In this document: piece after piece, positions 1-7,461 of the stretch
Position numbering within the stretch: position 1 is the first letter of the stretch
Layout of the letters: each line of letters begins with the position of its first letter
NCBI RefSeq assembly: GCF_000379685.1
Contig: NZ_KB903251.1
Coordinates: 124,001-188,000, forward strand
Source: Catelliglobosispora koreensis DSM 44566
GTDB taxonomy: Bacteria; Actinomycetota; Actinomycetes; Mycobacteriales; Micromonosporaceae
Reading direction: 5' to 3'
DNA length: 64,000 bases
Made by a program: the position numbers and the translations under genes
Notes under the pieces: model-generated
Seen by the model: the letters and a program-made list of their open reading frames with translations, nothing else
The model's database searches: none
What the model was told of the DNA's origin: nothing

Positions 1-34
1 CAACTTCTGCGCTGGCATCGTCTCGGGTGAGCTG

Positions 35-742
35 TTACCCAAGTAACGTCCACATGCGAAGGGCGGCCTCGCGGGCACTGGGGCGGCCGGTGGCGTTCTT
101 AGCGAGGCATGCCCGGCACAGCTCGGCCACGGCCGAGGGCAGGCCGGGTAACGCTAGGACCGGTGCCGGGCCCATGGTGCGCGGTTCCCGCGACCGGCCG
201 GTCAGCATTTGGAACAACAGCGCCCCGAGGGCGTAAACGTCATCACACGCTTTCGTCGTGGGGCCAAGGAGTTCGGCGAGTCCAAAGTCGACGACCTTGG
301 TGCCGTGTGACGTGAGCATGACGTTGGCGGGGCTGAGGTCGCGATGGGCGACACCGCGGCGGTGTGCGACCGCGAGCACGTCTGCCGCCGTGCCCGCGAC
401 CTGCAGCGCTGTGCGCCAGGGGAGCGGGCCGTTGGTGAGCGTGTGCGTGAGTGAGGCGCCGCGAAGCAGTTCCAGCGCTAGGTATCCAGCCTTCTGGCCG
501 GTGCGGTTCAGTGACACGACACCGACGTCATAGACTCTCGGCACGTGCGGATGGTGCAGCAGCCGGGTCATCTCCGCTTCGTGACGGATCAGGCCTGCGT
601 AGTAGTCGTCAACAACCTTCACCGCCAGGCGCCGGGGTGACTGGACATCCACCGCTTTGTACACCGTGGAAACCCCTCCTCTGGCAAGGGTTTCCGTCAG
701 CACGTAGCGGCCGGCGAGGGTGGTGCCGAGCGCTATCTCCAC
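35..742 (-). CDS. Reduced serine/threonine protein kinase without activation segment
   Basis: This is a 235-residue cytosolic kinase-like protein that is almost only a kinase domain, with no membrane segment or sensor. I see a glycine-rich loop (ARGGVSTVYKA, 20-30), the ATP lysine in LAVKVV (K42), the helix-C glutamate (E55), a catalytic loop HRDLSPAN (133-140) and DFG (152-154). Only 12 residues separate DFG from the helix-F DVYALG block (168-173), so the activation loop and APE motif are missing. The catalytic-loop lysine of HRDLKPxN is serine. Family membership is clear. Activity is doubtful, and it may be a pseudokinase or an unusual minimal kinase. The start is GTG. The next gene on this strand starts 675 bases upstream (SNase). 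Confidence 0.85.
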   Translation of the reverse strand: MEIALGTTLAGRYVLTETLARGGVSTVYKAVDVQSPRRLAVKVVDDYYAGLIRHEAEMTRLLHHPHVPRVYDVGVVSLNRTGQKAGYLALELLRGASLTHTLTNGPLPWRTALQVAGTAADVLAVAHRRGVAHRDLSPANVMLTSHGTKVVDFGLAELLGPTTKACDDVYALGALLFQMLTGRSREPRTMGPAPVLALPGLPSAVAELCRACLAKNATGRPSAREAALRMWTLLG

Positions 743-796
743 GGCGACAGATTCTGCCCCAAGAACTAGCTTGAGGCCATATCCATCACATTAAAT

Positions 797-1417
797 TCAA
801 TTTATGCAAGCGCCCCAGAGGCCGCGTTTCTCTGTTCGCGCCTCGGCGATTTTGTTGTGGAGCTGCTGTTCATAGGCATAGTTCGGCGGGATGGACAGCT
901 CGCGGACGGCCCCGAGTGAGGCCAGTCTTTCGTTGACGAAGATTCCGGTCTTCGTCCAGGCGTAGACGAGATAGCGCCCGTAGACATCCTGCGGCTGGGT
1001 GTCACCGCGCAGCCAGAGTCTGCCGCCGGAGGGGGCGAGCTGGTTGAGTTCGGCCTTCGCGGTGTCCGCCCAGCACTGTGGCTGCCCGTTGTCGGTGTGC
1101 ATCTCAGGGGCGTCGATGCCGAGCAGGCGCAACTGGACCGGCTCGGTGACCCCGATGACCGGCCCGGCCGCGAGCGCGGTCACTTGGAGCGAGTCTCCGT
1201 CCTGGAGAAAGTTGACGATGACTTCCTGCGAGCCCTCAGGCGGACCGGTCATCTCCGGCGCGTCCTCGGGCGGCTGCTGCTTCCAGTACCACCACGCGCC
1301 GGCCACGAGCAACCCAATGATCAGCAGCCAGAACAGGGCCGCCGACCCTTCGCGGCGGGCAGCAGTGGACATAACACTCATAATGCCCGTCTCATATGTG
1401 AGACAAAGCACGATCAC
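797..1417 (-). CDS. Membrane-anchored SNase-like (thermonuclease family) nuclease
   Basis: This 206-residue protein has an N-terminal membrane helix (about 27-46, LFWLLIIGLLVAGAWWYW) followed by a staphylococcal-nuclease-like domain outside the membrane. Diagnostic blocks are RLLGIDAPE, DVYGRYLVY and the C-terminal EKRGLWG, which carry the Ca2+-binding acidic residues and catalytic arginines of the family. The GTG start at 1417 is chosen because AGGAG lies six bases upstream (1424-1428). The downstream ATGs at 1381 and 1372 have no such site. It is divergent from the Rieske gene, with 36 bases between them. The likely role is nucleic acid hydrolysis at the cell surface, but the substrate is not shown. 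Confidence 0.85.
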   Translation of the reverse strand: MIVLCLTYETGIMSVMSTAARREGSAALFWLLIIGLLVAGAWWYWKQQPPEDAPEMTGPPEGSQEVIVNFLQDGDSLQVTALAAGPVIGVTEPVQLRLLGIDAPEMHTDNGQPQCWADTAKAELNQLAPSGGRLWLRGDTQPQDVYGRYLVYAWTKTGIFVNERLASLGAVRELSIPPNYAYEQQLHNKIAEARTEKRGLWGACIN

Positions 1418-1453
1418 AGGGAACTCCTAGCCCGCACTGAGACTCTTCACGGC

Positions 1454-1864
1454 ATGCCGGAAACTGATCTGAGCCGCCGGGCCGTGTTCGCCGCTGGTGC
1501 GGGCTGCGTTGCCCTCGCCCTCCTCGGCGCTTGCGGAAGCGGAAGCGAGCAGACACCACAAGACCAGAGCACCGCTGGCACGGGGCTGCCCGTCAAGGCG
1601 TCTTCCGTGCCTGTAGGGAGCGGGATAGTCGCCGGAGATGTGGTCGTCTTACAGCTCACGGAAGGCAACTTCACCGCCTTCAGCGCTGTCTGCCCGCATC
1701 AGAACTTCAAGGTTCAGCCGCCGGACAGCACCGGGGTCATCACCTGCCTCGGGCATATGTCGCATTTCAAGGCCGCTGATGGCTCCAGGATCGACGGTCC
1801 GGCCATGAGCGGGCTGACGCCAGTAAGCGTCAAGAAAGACGGCGAGAACATCGTTCGGGCCTAG
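1454..1864 (+). CDS. Rieske [2Fe-2S] lipoprotein, Tat-type leader
   Basis: This 136-residue exported iron-sulphur protein begins MPETDLSRRAVF, a twin-arginine-like motif. A hydrophobic stretch follows, then a lipobox ending LGAC, so it is probably a Tat-exported lipoprotein. The cluster ligands are visible as CPH (in VCPHQNF) and CLGH (in CLGHMSHF), the C-x-H and C-x-x-H pattern of the Rieske fold. The size suits the small stand-alone Rieske lipoproteins common in actinomycetes, whose electron partners are mostly unknown. The pirin gene starts nine bases after its stop, so the two are probably co-transcribed. The ATG at 1454 is chosen because the signal sequence starts directly there. Confidence 0.9.
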   Translation: MPETDLSRRAVFAAGAGCVALALLGACGSGSEQTPQDQSTAGTGLPVKASSVPVGSGIVAGDVVVLQLTEGNFTAFSAVCPHQNFKVQPPDSTGVITCLGHMSHFKAADGSRIDGPAMSGLTPVSVKKDGENIVRA

Positions 1865-1873
1865 CATGGGTGC

Positions 1874-2815
1874 GTGAGCAACCTTGAGGCGAGCCCACAG
1901 GAGGCTCTGTGCGAGGGGACTCCGGCTGACGGTCCGGTGCGGGAACTGCTTTACCCACGAGACGTCGTGCTCGGCACCCGCGACGGAACCACGGTCAGCC
2001 GGACCCTGCCCAACAAGGACCGCCGGATGGTGGGCGCCTGGTGCTTCGCCGACCACTACGGCCCGACAGACGTCAGCGACAGCCCGGGGATGAGCGTGGC
2101 CCCGCACCCGCACGCCGGTCTGCAAACGGTGAGCTGGCTGGTGGCGGGGCAGGTGCTGCACCGCGACAGCCTCGGGCACGTCGCGACGGCCAGGCCGGGC
2201 ACGCTCAACCTCATGACCGCGGGGCGCGGCATCGCTCACTCGGAACACTCACCAATACCCCATGATGATGTTTTGCATGGGGTGCAACTTTGGGTGGCGC
2301 TGCCTGGCGAGCACCGCGACACCGAGCCCCATTTTGAGCACCATGCCGATCTGCCAGCGGCCGAAGGGCACGGATGGCGGGCCACTGTCGTGATGGGACA
2401 GTTCGCCGGTCAAACCTCAGCGGCGGCAACGTATTCGCCGCTCGTCCTAGCCGAGATCACCGCTGATGGCCAGTTCACGTTGCCGTTGCGGGAAGACTTT
2501 GAAAATGCCCTGCTGGTACTCGACGGGGAGGTCGACGGCGTCGAGCGCGGGCCGCTGCTCTACCTCGGGGCGGGCCGGGCGGAGATCGAACTGACCGGCC
2601 GGGCAAGGTTTCTGGTGCTCGGAGGCGTTCCGTTCCACGAGAAGATCGTCATGTGGTGGAACTTCATTGGCCGCACCCACGACGACATCGTCGCCATGCG
2701 AGAGTCGTGGATGGACGGTGACCGCTTCGGCGAAGTCCAGGGCAGCGGCCAAAGCCGGCTTGCGGCACCGCCGATGCCCGGGACTACCTTGATGCCGCGT
2801 GGCCGCAAACGCTAG
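1874..2815 (+). CDS. Pirin family protein
   Basis: This is a 313-residue bicupin of the pirin family. The N-terminal metal site is visible as HPHAGLQT together with GRGIAHSEHS, which supply the three histidines and the glutamate. Pirins bind iron or other metals. Some act as quercetin dioxygenases and others as regulators, so the activity here is open. The gene starts with GTG at 1874, nine bases after the Rieske stop, which suggests a two-gene transcript. Its stop is adjacent to the convergent zinc-finger gene, with no space for a separate terminator. Confidence 0.9.
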   Translation: MSNLEASPQEALCEGTPADGPVRELLYPRDVVLGTRDGTTVSRTLPNKDRRMVGAWCFADHYGPTDVSDSPGMSVAPHPHAGLQTVSWLVAGQVLHRDSLGHVATARPGTLNLMTAGRGIAHSEHSPIPHDDVLHGVQLWVALPGEHRDTEPHFEHHADLPAAEGHGWRATVVMGQFAGQTSAAATYSPLVLAEITADGQFTLPLREDFENALLVLDGEVDGVERGPLLYLGAGRAEIELTGRARFLVLGGVPFHEKIVMWWNFIGRTHDDIVAMRESWMDGDRFGEVQGSGQSRLAAPPMPGTTLMPRGRKR

Positions 2816-3073
2816 CTAGCCAATGGTTTCGTCGACGTAGCACCAGCGCCAGCTCTCGCCCGGCTCAAAAGAGCGGATAACAGGGTGGCTGGTTTCGTTG
2901 AAGTGCTTGGTCGCGTGCTGGTAGGGCGATGAATCGCAACAGCCCACATTGCCACAGGTCAGGCAAAGGCGCAGATGGACCCAATTGGTGTTGCCGATGG
3001 CCAGGCACTGAACGCAGCCCTCGGTGCTAGCGGGGTCGGGCTCGGTGGCCACCATGGTGTGCTGACAGGTCAT
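2816..3073 (-). CDS. UBP-type zinc-finger protein
   Basis: This small 85-residue protein is almost entirely a UBP (ubiquitin-protease type) zinc finger. Paired Cys and His ligands are seen in EGCVQCL, LCLTCGNVGCCDSS, HATKHF and TSHPV. In eukaryotes this fold binds the free C-terminus of ubiquitin. Bacterial members have no proven ligand. I start it at the ATG at 3073, with AGGAG at 3086-3090. A TTG at 3085 would touch that site and is unlikely. It follows the antiporter gene closely on the same strand, which suggests translational coupling and a role linked to the transporter. Confidence 0.85.
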   Translation of the reverse strand: MTCQHTMVATEPDPASTEGCVQCLAIGNTNWVHLRLCLTCGNVGCCDSSPYQHATKHFNETSHPVIRSFEPGESWRWCYVDETIG

Positions 3074-3081
3074 GTGCGTAC

Positions 3082-4590
3082 TCAACTCCTTTCCAGGAGC
3101 GACTCTTCCAGATCCATGTCCCGTTGTGCCCGAACTAGGACACGTTCTGTGATGCGTCCCTCATCGCGGGCGATCCGGAATACTTCACGCTCGGCTTCGA
3201 GCATCGCCCGCCGCAACCTTACATAGGCTTGAGAGGGAGTCTCGCGGTTGCCGCCAAGGCGCTCCCAGGCCATATTCGTGCGCTGCTGGGTCAGACTGCT
3301 CAAGCGTTCGACCACGTCCGCTGGCGCGGTCGCGGCGAGTTTTTCGAGCGCTTGCCGGGCGGCGGCGCTGGCCTGGTGCTGAACCGCCGCTTCGGCCAGC
3401 ACCTCCTGCATCGGGTCATCCATGGGCGGCTTCACGAGCCGGGCGAAGGCAGGCAGCGTCAGTCCTTGCCCGACAAAGGTTCCCACGATGACGGCGAAGG
3501 CAAGCCAGATAAAGAGCTCCCGGGGGTACTCCATCCCGCCCACGTCATTGGGTAAGGCAAGCGCGGTCGCCAGGGTGATCACTCCCCGCATGCCGGCCCA
3601 GGAAGCGACGGCGGCCACTCGTTTCTGCTTCCATGCGGTCACGAAGACCCAGATGAAGCGGGTCAGGATGACCGTCCCCAAGACCGCTGCCGTGAGGGTG
3701 ACGACCCTCCATATTGGAGTGTCCAGTTCTTTGATGACACTGCGCAGCTGAAGGCCGAGCACGAGGAAGATGACACCTTCGAGAAGGAACGTGGTCATCT
3801 TCCAGAACGCGCCCATTTGCAACCGGGAGGCCGCGGACATCAGCGTCGGCCACTTGTGCCCGAGGGCGAGTCCGGTGACCACAACGGCCACCAGGCCGGA
3901 GGCGTGCAGGCGTTCCGCGAACAGCATCACGGCGAACGGGGTCAGCAGGGAAATAGTGTTGTCCAGCAACGGATTCGTCGTCTTGCGGTGCAAGAACCCG
4001 AACACGATGGCGCCGAGCACGCCAATGGCTATACCGCCGCCAGCGGCCAAGGCCACCTCGGACACGATTTCGCCCGCGCTCACGGCTGATCCAGCCGCCG
4101 CCAAAAGCGCGACCCGGAAGATGACCAAGGCCGTGGCGTCGTTGACGAGACTCTCGCCTTCCAGCACGGTCACCAGGCGATTGGGTAAGCCGATGCGCCG
4201 GGCGATCGCGGTCGCCGCGACCGCGTCGGTGGGGGCGACCGCTGCTCCTAGGGCCAGGCAGATCGCGAGCGGCACGCCAGGCACCATCGCGGCCACGACA
4301 TAGCCGACGGCAACCGCTGTAAAGATCACGAGCCCGATGGCGAGGAAGAGGATGGGACGCAAGTTGAACCGGAAGTCCGGCACGGACGTCTCGATCGCCG
4401 CCACATAAAGCAGGGGCGGCAGCACACCGACGAGCACCAGATGCGGGTCAAGCGAAGGAACGGGGAACCCGGGGACCAGCGCCAGCACGATGCCAGCGAG
4501 CACCAGCAGGATCGGGCTAAGCAGCCGAAGCTTCCCGGCCACCGCCGAGACGGCCACGACGATCGCGATCAGTCCAACGAGCTGTTCCAT
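3082..4590 (-). CDS. CPA1-family Na+/H+ antiporter
   Basis: This 502-residue polytopic membrane protein starts MEQLVGLIAIVVAVSAVAG and has about 12 hydrophobic segments up to residue 400. The conserved antiporter core is seen in GAAVAPTDAVAATAIARR and EGESLVNDATALV, which hold the ion-translocating Asp and Asn-Asp residues of the NhaP/CPA1 type. A cytosolic tail rich in Arg and Glu follows. It probably exchanges Na+ (or K+) for protons to control pH and salt. The ATG at 4590 leaves 42 bases to the divergent alditol oxidase. An in-frame extension further upstream would run into that gene. Confidence 0.9.
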   Translation of the reverse strand: MEQLVGLIAIVVAVSAVAGKLRLLSPILLVLAGIVLALVPGFPVPSLDPHLVLVGVLPPLLYVAAIETSVPDFRFNLRPILFLAIGLVIFTAVAVGYVVAAMVPGVPLAICLALGAAVAPTDAVAATAIARRIGLPNRLVTVLEGESLVNDATALVIFRVALLAAAGSAVSAGEIVSEVALAAGGGIAIGVLGAIVFGFLHRKTTNPLLDNTISLLTPFAVMLFAERLHASGLVAVVVTGLALGHKWPTLMSAASRLQMGAFWKMTTFLLEGVIFLVLGLQLRSVIKELDTPIWRVVTLTAAVLGTVILTRFIWVFVTAWKQKRVAAVASWAGMRGVITLATALALPNDVGGMEYPRELFIWLAFAVIVGTFVGQGLTLPAFARLVKPPMDDPMQEVLAEAAVQHQASAAARQALEKLAATAPADVVERLSSLTQQRTNMAWERLGGNRETPSQAYVRLRRAMLEAEREVFRIARDEGRITERVLVRAQRDMDLEESLLERS

Positions 4591-4632
4591 GGCGATGAGC
4601 CTAGATCGCGGGCTTTCACTAGCCTTTACGGC

Positions 4633-5811
4633 GTGCGGAAAAACTGGGCTGGCAATGTCACCTACAGCGCTCGTGCGTTTCACGAGCCAACGACCGTGGC
4701 ACAGGTGCAATCGGTGCTGGCTAGCAGCGATCGGGCGCGGTTCCTTGGTACCCGCCATAGTTTCAATGGTCTTGCCGACACCGACGGCGACTTGATCTCG
4801 CTGGCCGGGCTGACGTCGGTGGTGGAAATCGACTCCGTGGCCATGGCGGCCAGGGTGCCGGGCGGCATGCGTTATGGCGAGCTGGCTGAACATTTGCACG
4901 GCGCGGGTTACGGGCTGCACAACTTGGGATCCTTGCCACATCTGTCGGTCGCAGGGGCGGTAGCGACCGCCACACACGGCTCCGGCACAGCCAATCTGGC
5001 CACCGCCGTGTCCAGTTTGGAGGTGGTCACAGCGCTCGGTGAAGTCATCGAGCTTTCCGGTGCTGGGGTGCCGGTGTCGCTGGGGCTCCTGGGCGCCGTT
5101 ACCGCGCTGACGCTAAAGCTCGAACCAGCCTATGAGGTGCGCCAGTTTGTCTATGACGATGTCGCCGGCCCGTGGCGCGACGTGCTCTCAGCCGCTTACA
5201 GCGTCAGCGTTTTCACCGCTTGGGATGGCCGTTACCAAGCGTGGGTGAAGGCCCGCGACGACTTTCAGGCTCCAGCGTCCTGGCGCCTGGCCGACGGTGA
5301 GCGGCATCCGATCCGGGGCGTATCCGCGCAGGCGTGCACAGCGCAGGCAGGCGTGCCCGGGCCGTGGCACGAGCGGCTGCCGCACTTCCGGCTCTCGCAT
5401 ACACCGAGCGCTGGAGCGGAGCTTCAGTCAGAGTTCTTCGTGCCGCTCGCGGACGCCGAGGCCGCGATCGAGGCGATGGCGAGCATCGGCGAGCGCCTCC
5501 GGCCGGTGCTGCTGATCTCCGAGTTGCGCACGGTTCTCGCCGACCGGCTGTGGCTGAGCCCGGCTTATGAACGCGACTGCCTCGCGATTCACTTCACCTG
5601 GACCCAGGACACAGCCGCGGTGCTGGAAGCGATCACGCTGGTGCAGGACGTGCTGCGGCCGTTCGCGCCACGCCCACACTGGGGCAAAGTGTTCACGATG
5701 CCGATTAGCGGGCTGTATCCCAAACTTGCCGATTTTGCGGCGCTCATCAGGGCATATGACCCTAAAGGCAAGCTGCGCAACACTTTTGTTAACACTATGC
5801 TTGCCGAATGA
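4633..5811 (+). CDS. xyoA: FAD-linked alditol (xylitol) oxidase
   Basis: This 392-residue flavoprotein closely matches the actinomycete AldO/XyoA type, which oxidises the terminal hydroxyl of xylitol, sorbitol and related polyols and makes H2O2. The N-terminal block NWAGNVTYSA, the covalent-FAD site GTRHSFN (His42), the LPHLSVAGAVATATHGSG signature and the C-terminal RPHWGKVFT are all present. The start is taken as GTG at 4633 because family similarity begins two codons later. There is no clear ribosome site, so the message may be leaderless. The stop overlaps the start of the acetyltransferase gene by four bases (ATGA). Confidence 0.9.
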   Translation: MRKNWAGNVTYSARAFHEPTTVAQVQSVLASSDRARFLGTRHSFNGLADTDGDLISLAGLTSVVEIDSVAMAARVPGGMRYGELAEHLHGAGYGLHNLGSLPHLSVAGAVATATHGSGTANLATAVSSLEVVTALGEVIELSGAGVPVSLGLLGAVTALTLKLEPAYEVRQFVYDDVAGPWRDVLSAAYSVSVFTAWDGRYQAWVKARDDFQAPASWRLADGERHPIRGVSAQACTAQAGVPGPWHERLPHFRLSHTPSAGAELQSEFFVPLADAEAAIEAMASIGERLRPVLLISELRTVLADRLWLSPAYERDCLAIHFTWTQDTAAVLEAITLVQDVLRPFAPRPHWGKVFTMPISGLYPKLADFAALIRAYDPKGKLRNTFVNTMLAE

Positions 5812-6317
5812 TCATCCTTGAGCCGTGGGCAGCCGGTGACTTCTGGCTGCTCGAGGCCACTAACTCGCCGGACATGACCCGGTTTCTCGGCGGGCCGGAA
5901 AGTGACGGGCAGCTGCGCCTGCGTCACGAACGTTACGTGCGGCTGACCCGCACCGGCCCCGGCTGCATGTACCGGGTCGTGCTCGAAGAAAGCGGCGAGA
6001 CCGCTGGCAGCGTTGGCTTCTGGGAGCGCGAGTGGCAGGACAACAAGGTCTACGAATGCGGCTGGGGCATCCTTCCCGCCTTTCAGGGCAAGGGAATCGG
6101 GGTCGCCGCGGCACTGGCGGTCGCCGAGCACGCCCGCCTCGCCGGTGCGCACCGCTATCTGCACGCGTTTCCTGACACCGAACATGCCGGCTCCAACGGG
6201 ATCTGCCGCAAGGCGGGCTTTGTCCACATGGGAGTGTCAGACTTCGAATACCCCAAGGGGCACTGGAAGAAGGCTCACGACTGGCGGCTCGACCTCAGTC
6301 CCAGCGAGCAGCGTTAG
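5808..6317 (+). CDS. GNAT family N-acetyltransferase
   Basis: This 169-residue protein resembles the RimJ/RimL branch of GNAT enzymes, which transfer acetyl groups from acetyl-CoA to amines. The acetyl-CoA loop corresponds to LPAFQGKGIGVAAALAVAEH (about 85-104). The C-terminal NGICRKAGF block is the usual substrate-side motif. It is translationally coupled to the alditol oxidase gene by an ATGA overlap. Its 3' end overlaps the convergent VOC gene by 23 bases. The substrate cannot be read from the sequence. Confidence 0.85.
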   Translation: MIILEPWAAGDFWLLEATNSPDMTRFLGGPESDGQLRLRHERYVRLTRTGPGCMYRVVLEESGETAGSVGFWEREWQDNKVYECGWGILPAFQGKGIGVAAALAVAEHARLAGAHRYLHAFPDTEHAGSNGICRKAGFVHMGVSDFEYPKGHWKKAHDWRLDLSPSEQR

Positions 6318-6675
6318 CGTCGTTGAGCGTGCCCTGCGGCACCGGGATGACACAGAACAACAGGCCCGCCGGGTCACGCATGATCTTCCAGTGACCCGCC
6401 TCCTGCGCCACTGTCGCGCCAAGGGCTTGCAGGCGTGCGACTTCGGCGTCGAGGTCGTCGGTGTGGATGTCTAGGTGCACCCGGCTTTGACCTTCGGTCA
6501 GCTCTTGCACCAGCACACCGAACTCTTTGTGGTGCAAATGGGCGCCGTGAAACTCCGGGTATTTAGCGAACTGTTCCATCGGCAGGCCAAGCGCGCCTTG
6601 CCAGAACTCCAGACCCTCGTCGTGCACGTCGGAGGGCAGGTCGATCACCACTTTGGAGAGGTGGCTGTAGTGCAT
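6295..6675 (-). CDS. VOC-superfamily (glyoxalase/bleomycin-resistance fold) protein
   Basis: This 126-residue single-domain protein starts MHYSHLSKVVIDLP. It shows two beta-alpha-beta-beta-beta units typical of vicinal-oxygen-chelate proteins, with possible metal ligands in the histidine-rich EFHGAHLHHKEFG and in RVHLDIHTDDLDAEV. The second half ends GHWKIMRDPAGLLFCVIP. The family includes lyases, dioxygenases and antibiotic-binding proteins, and the specific job is unknown. The ATG at 6675 has an AAGGGG sequence just upstream. It converges with the GNAT gene. Confidence 0.8.
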   Translation of the reverse strand: MHYSHLSKVVIDLPSDVHDEGLEFWQGALGLPMEQFAKYPEFHGAHLHHKEFGVLVQELTEGQSRVHLDIHTDDLDAEVARLQALGATVAQEAGHWKIMRDPAGLLFCVIPVPQGTLNDANAARWD

Positions 6676-6717
6676 GTTTCCCCTTTCACGGCGACGGCCC
6701 CAGGCTAGCCTGAGCCT

Positions 6718-6999
6718 ATGACACAGGCGGGATGGACGGGCGTGCTGCAGGCCGTGACCCCCGCAGGTGCGCTCGCTCGCCCTCGGCGCGCAGGAGCTGC
6801 TCGGCAGTGTGCTCAAGGACGCGTCGCAGGAAACCGATGTGACGGCGAAACTGCTCGCCTTCACCTACGCGCCGGAGACTGCACGGGTTTGCTCGAAGGA
6901 ACGGGAAAGAAGGCCCGGCACATCAAGATCAGCGCAACTGAGCAGCTCACGGACCCTCGCGTACGGCAGCTGATCGAGGCGGCGGCAGCACTGAGCTAG
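6718..6999 (+). pseudogene. DUF1801-type protein, double frameshift and internal deletion
   Basis: The conserved pieces lie in two frames. MTQAGWTGVLQAVTP is in frame 1, VRSLALGAQELLGSVLK and TAKLLAFTYAPETA in frame 2, and GLLEGTGKKARHIKIS back in frame 1. One extra C in the C5 run at 6758-6762 and one missing G in the GGG at 6885-6887 would explain both shifts. The repaired product would be 93 residues. Compared with DUF1801 proteins as I know them, the repaired product also seems to lack about 30 residues in the middle. So even without sequencing errors the gene is probably degenerate. Its function is unknown in any case. Confidence 0.6.
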
Positions 7000-7061
7000 C
7001 CCGTGTTTTCCCCTCGCGCCCTCCGGGTAATTGCAGGCGCCTGGGAGAAACGGAGCATGAG

Positions 7062-7394
7062 ATGGTTACCTTGGGATGGCTGCTACTACTTGGCACGGCT
7101 GGGATCTCGGCCGCGCTCATCTGGTCCAACCAGGAGGTGTTCCTGGCATCAGCCGGGACGATCGAGTTCCTGGGCTACACCGTTGAACCGTCAGCCGGTC
7201 AGGTCTTCGGAGCGGGAGCCATCGCTGGGGCGATGGTCATTCTGAGCTTCGCGTTGATCCTAAATGGACTGCGGCGGCGTTCGCGCCGGGCTTTCCGGCA
7301 GACACCAGCGCCCGCGAAGGCGACCGCGAGCGTTCCAGCACCCCCTCCACCCGCGCCGGTCAAGGTGGAGGAAAAGGAACTGGCGAAATCGTAG
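7062..7394 (+). CDS. Small two-helix membrane protein
   Basis: This 110-residue protein has two membrane segments (about 2-20 and 47-69) separated by a short outer loop. A basic, Pro/Ala-rich cytosolic tail (RRRSRRAF, then PAPPPPAPVKVEEKE) follows. The start at 7062 has GGAG six bases upstream (7052-7055). The layout loosely recalls LapA-like small membrane proteins, but I see no decisive motif and give no function. It stands 67 bases ahead of the polyprenyl synthetase on the same strand and could share its transcript. Confidence 0.75.
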   Translation: MVTLGWLLLLGTAGISAALIWSNQEVFLASAGTIEFLGYTVEPSAGQVFGAGAIAGAMVILSFALILNGLRRRSRRAFRQTPAPAKATASVPAPPPPAPVKVEEKELAKS

Positions 7395-7461
7395 GCTACG
7401 GGCTCTTACCTACGGGAGTTACCCGATCGCAGGGGTGGCGCGAGCACGCTTCAATGGTGAG

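Noticed and set aside
1389-1404. GTCTCA/TGAGAC inverted repeat between the nuclease and Rieske genes
   Set aside because: With the nuclease start at 1417, supported by AGGAG six bases upstream, the repeat lies inside coding sequence, so an operator role is less likely.
1649-2248. Long minus-strand open frame opposite Rieske and pirin
   Set aside because: It is a shadow of high-GC codon bias. The plus-strand genes have clear families.
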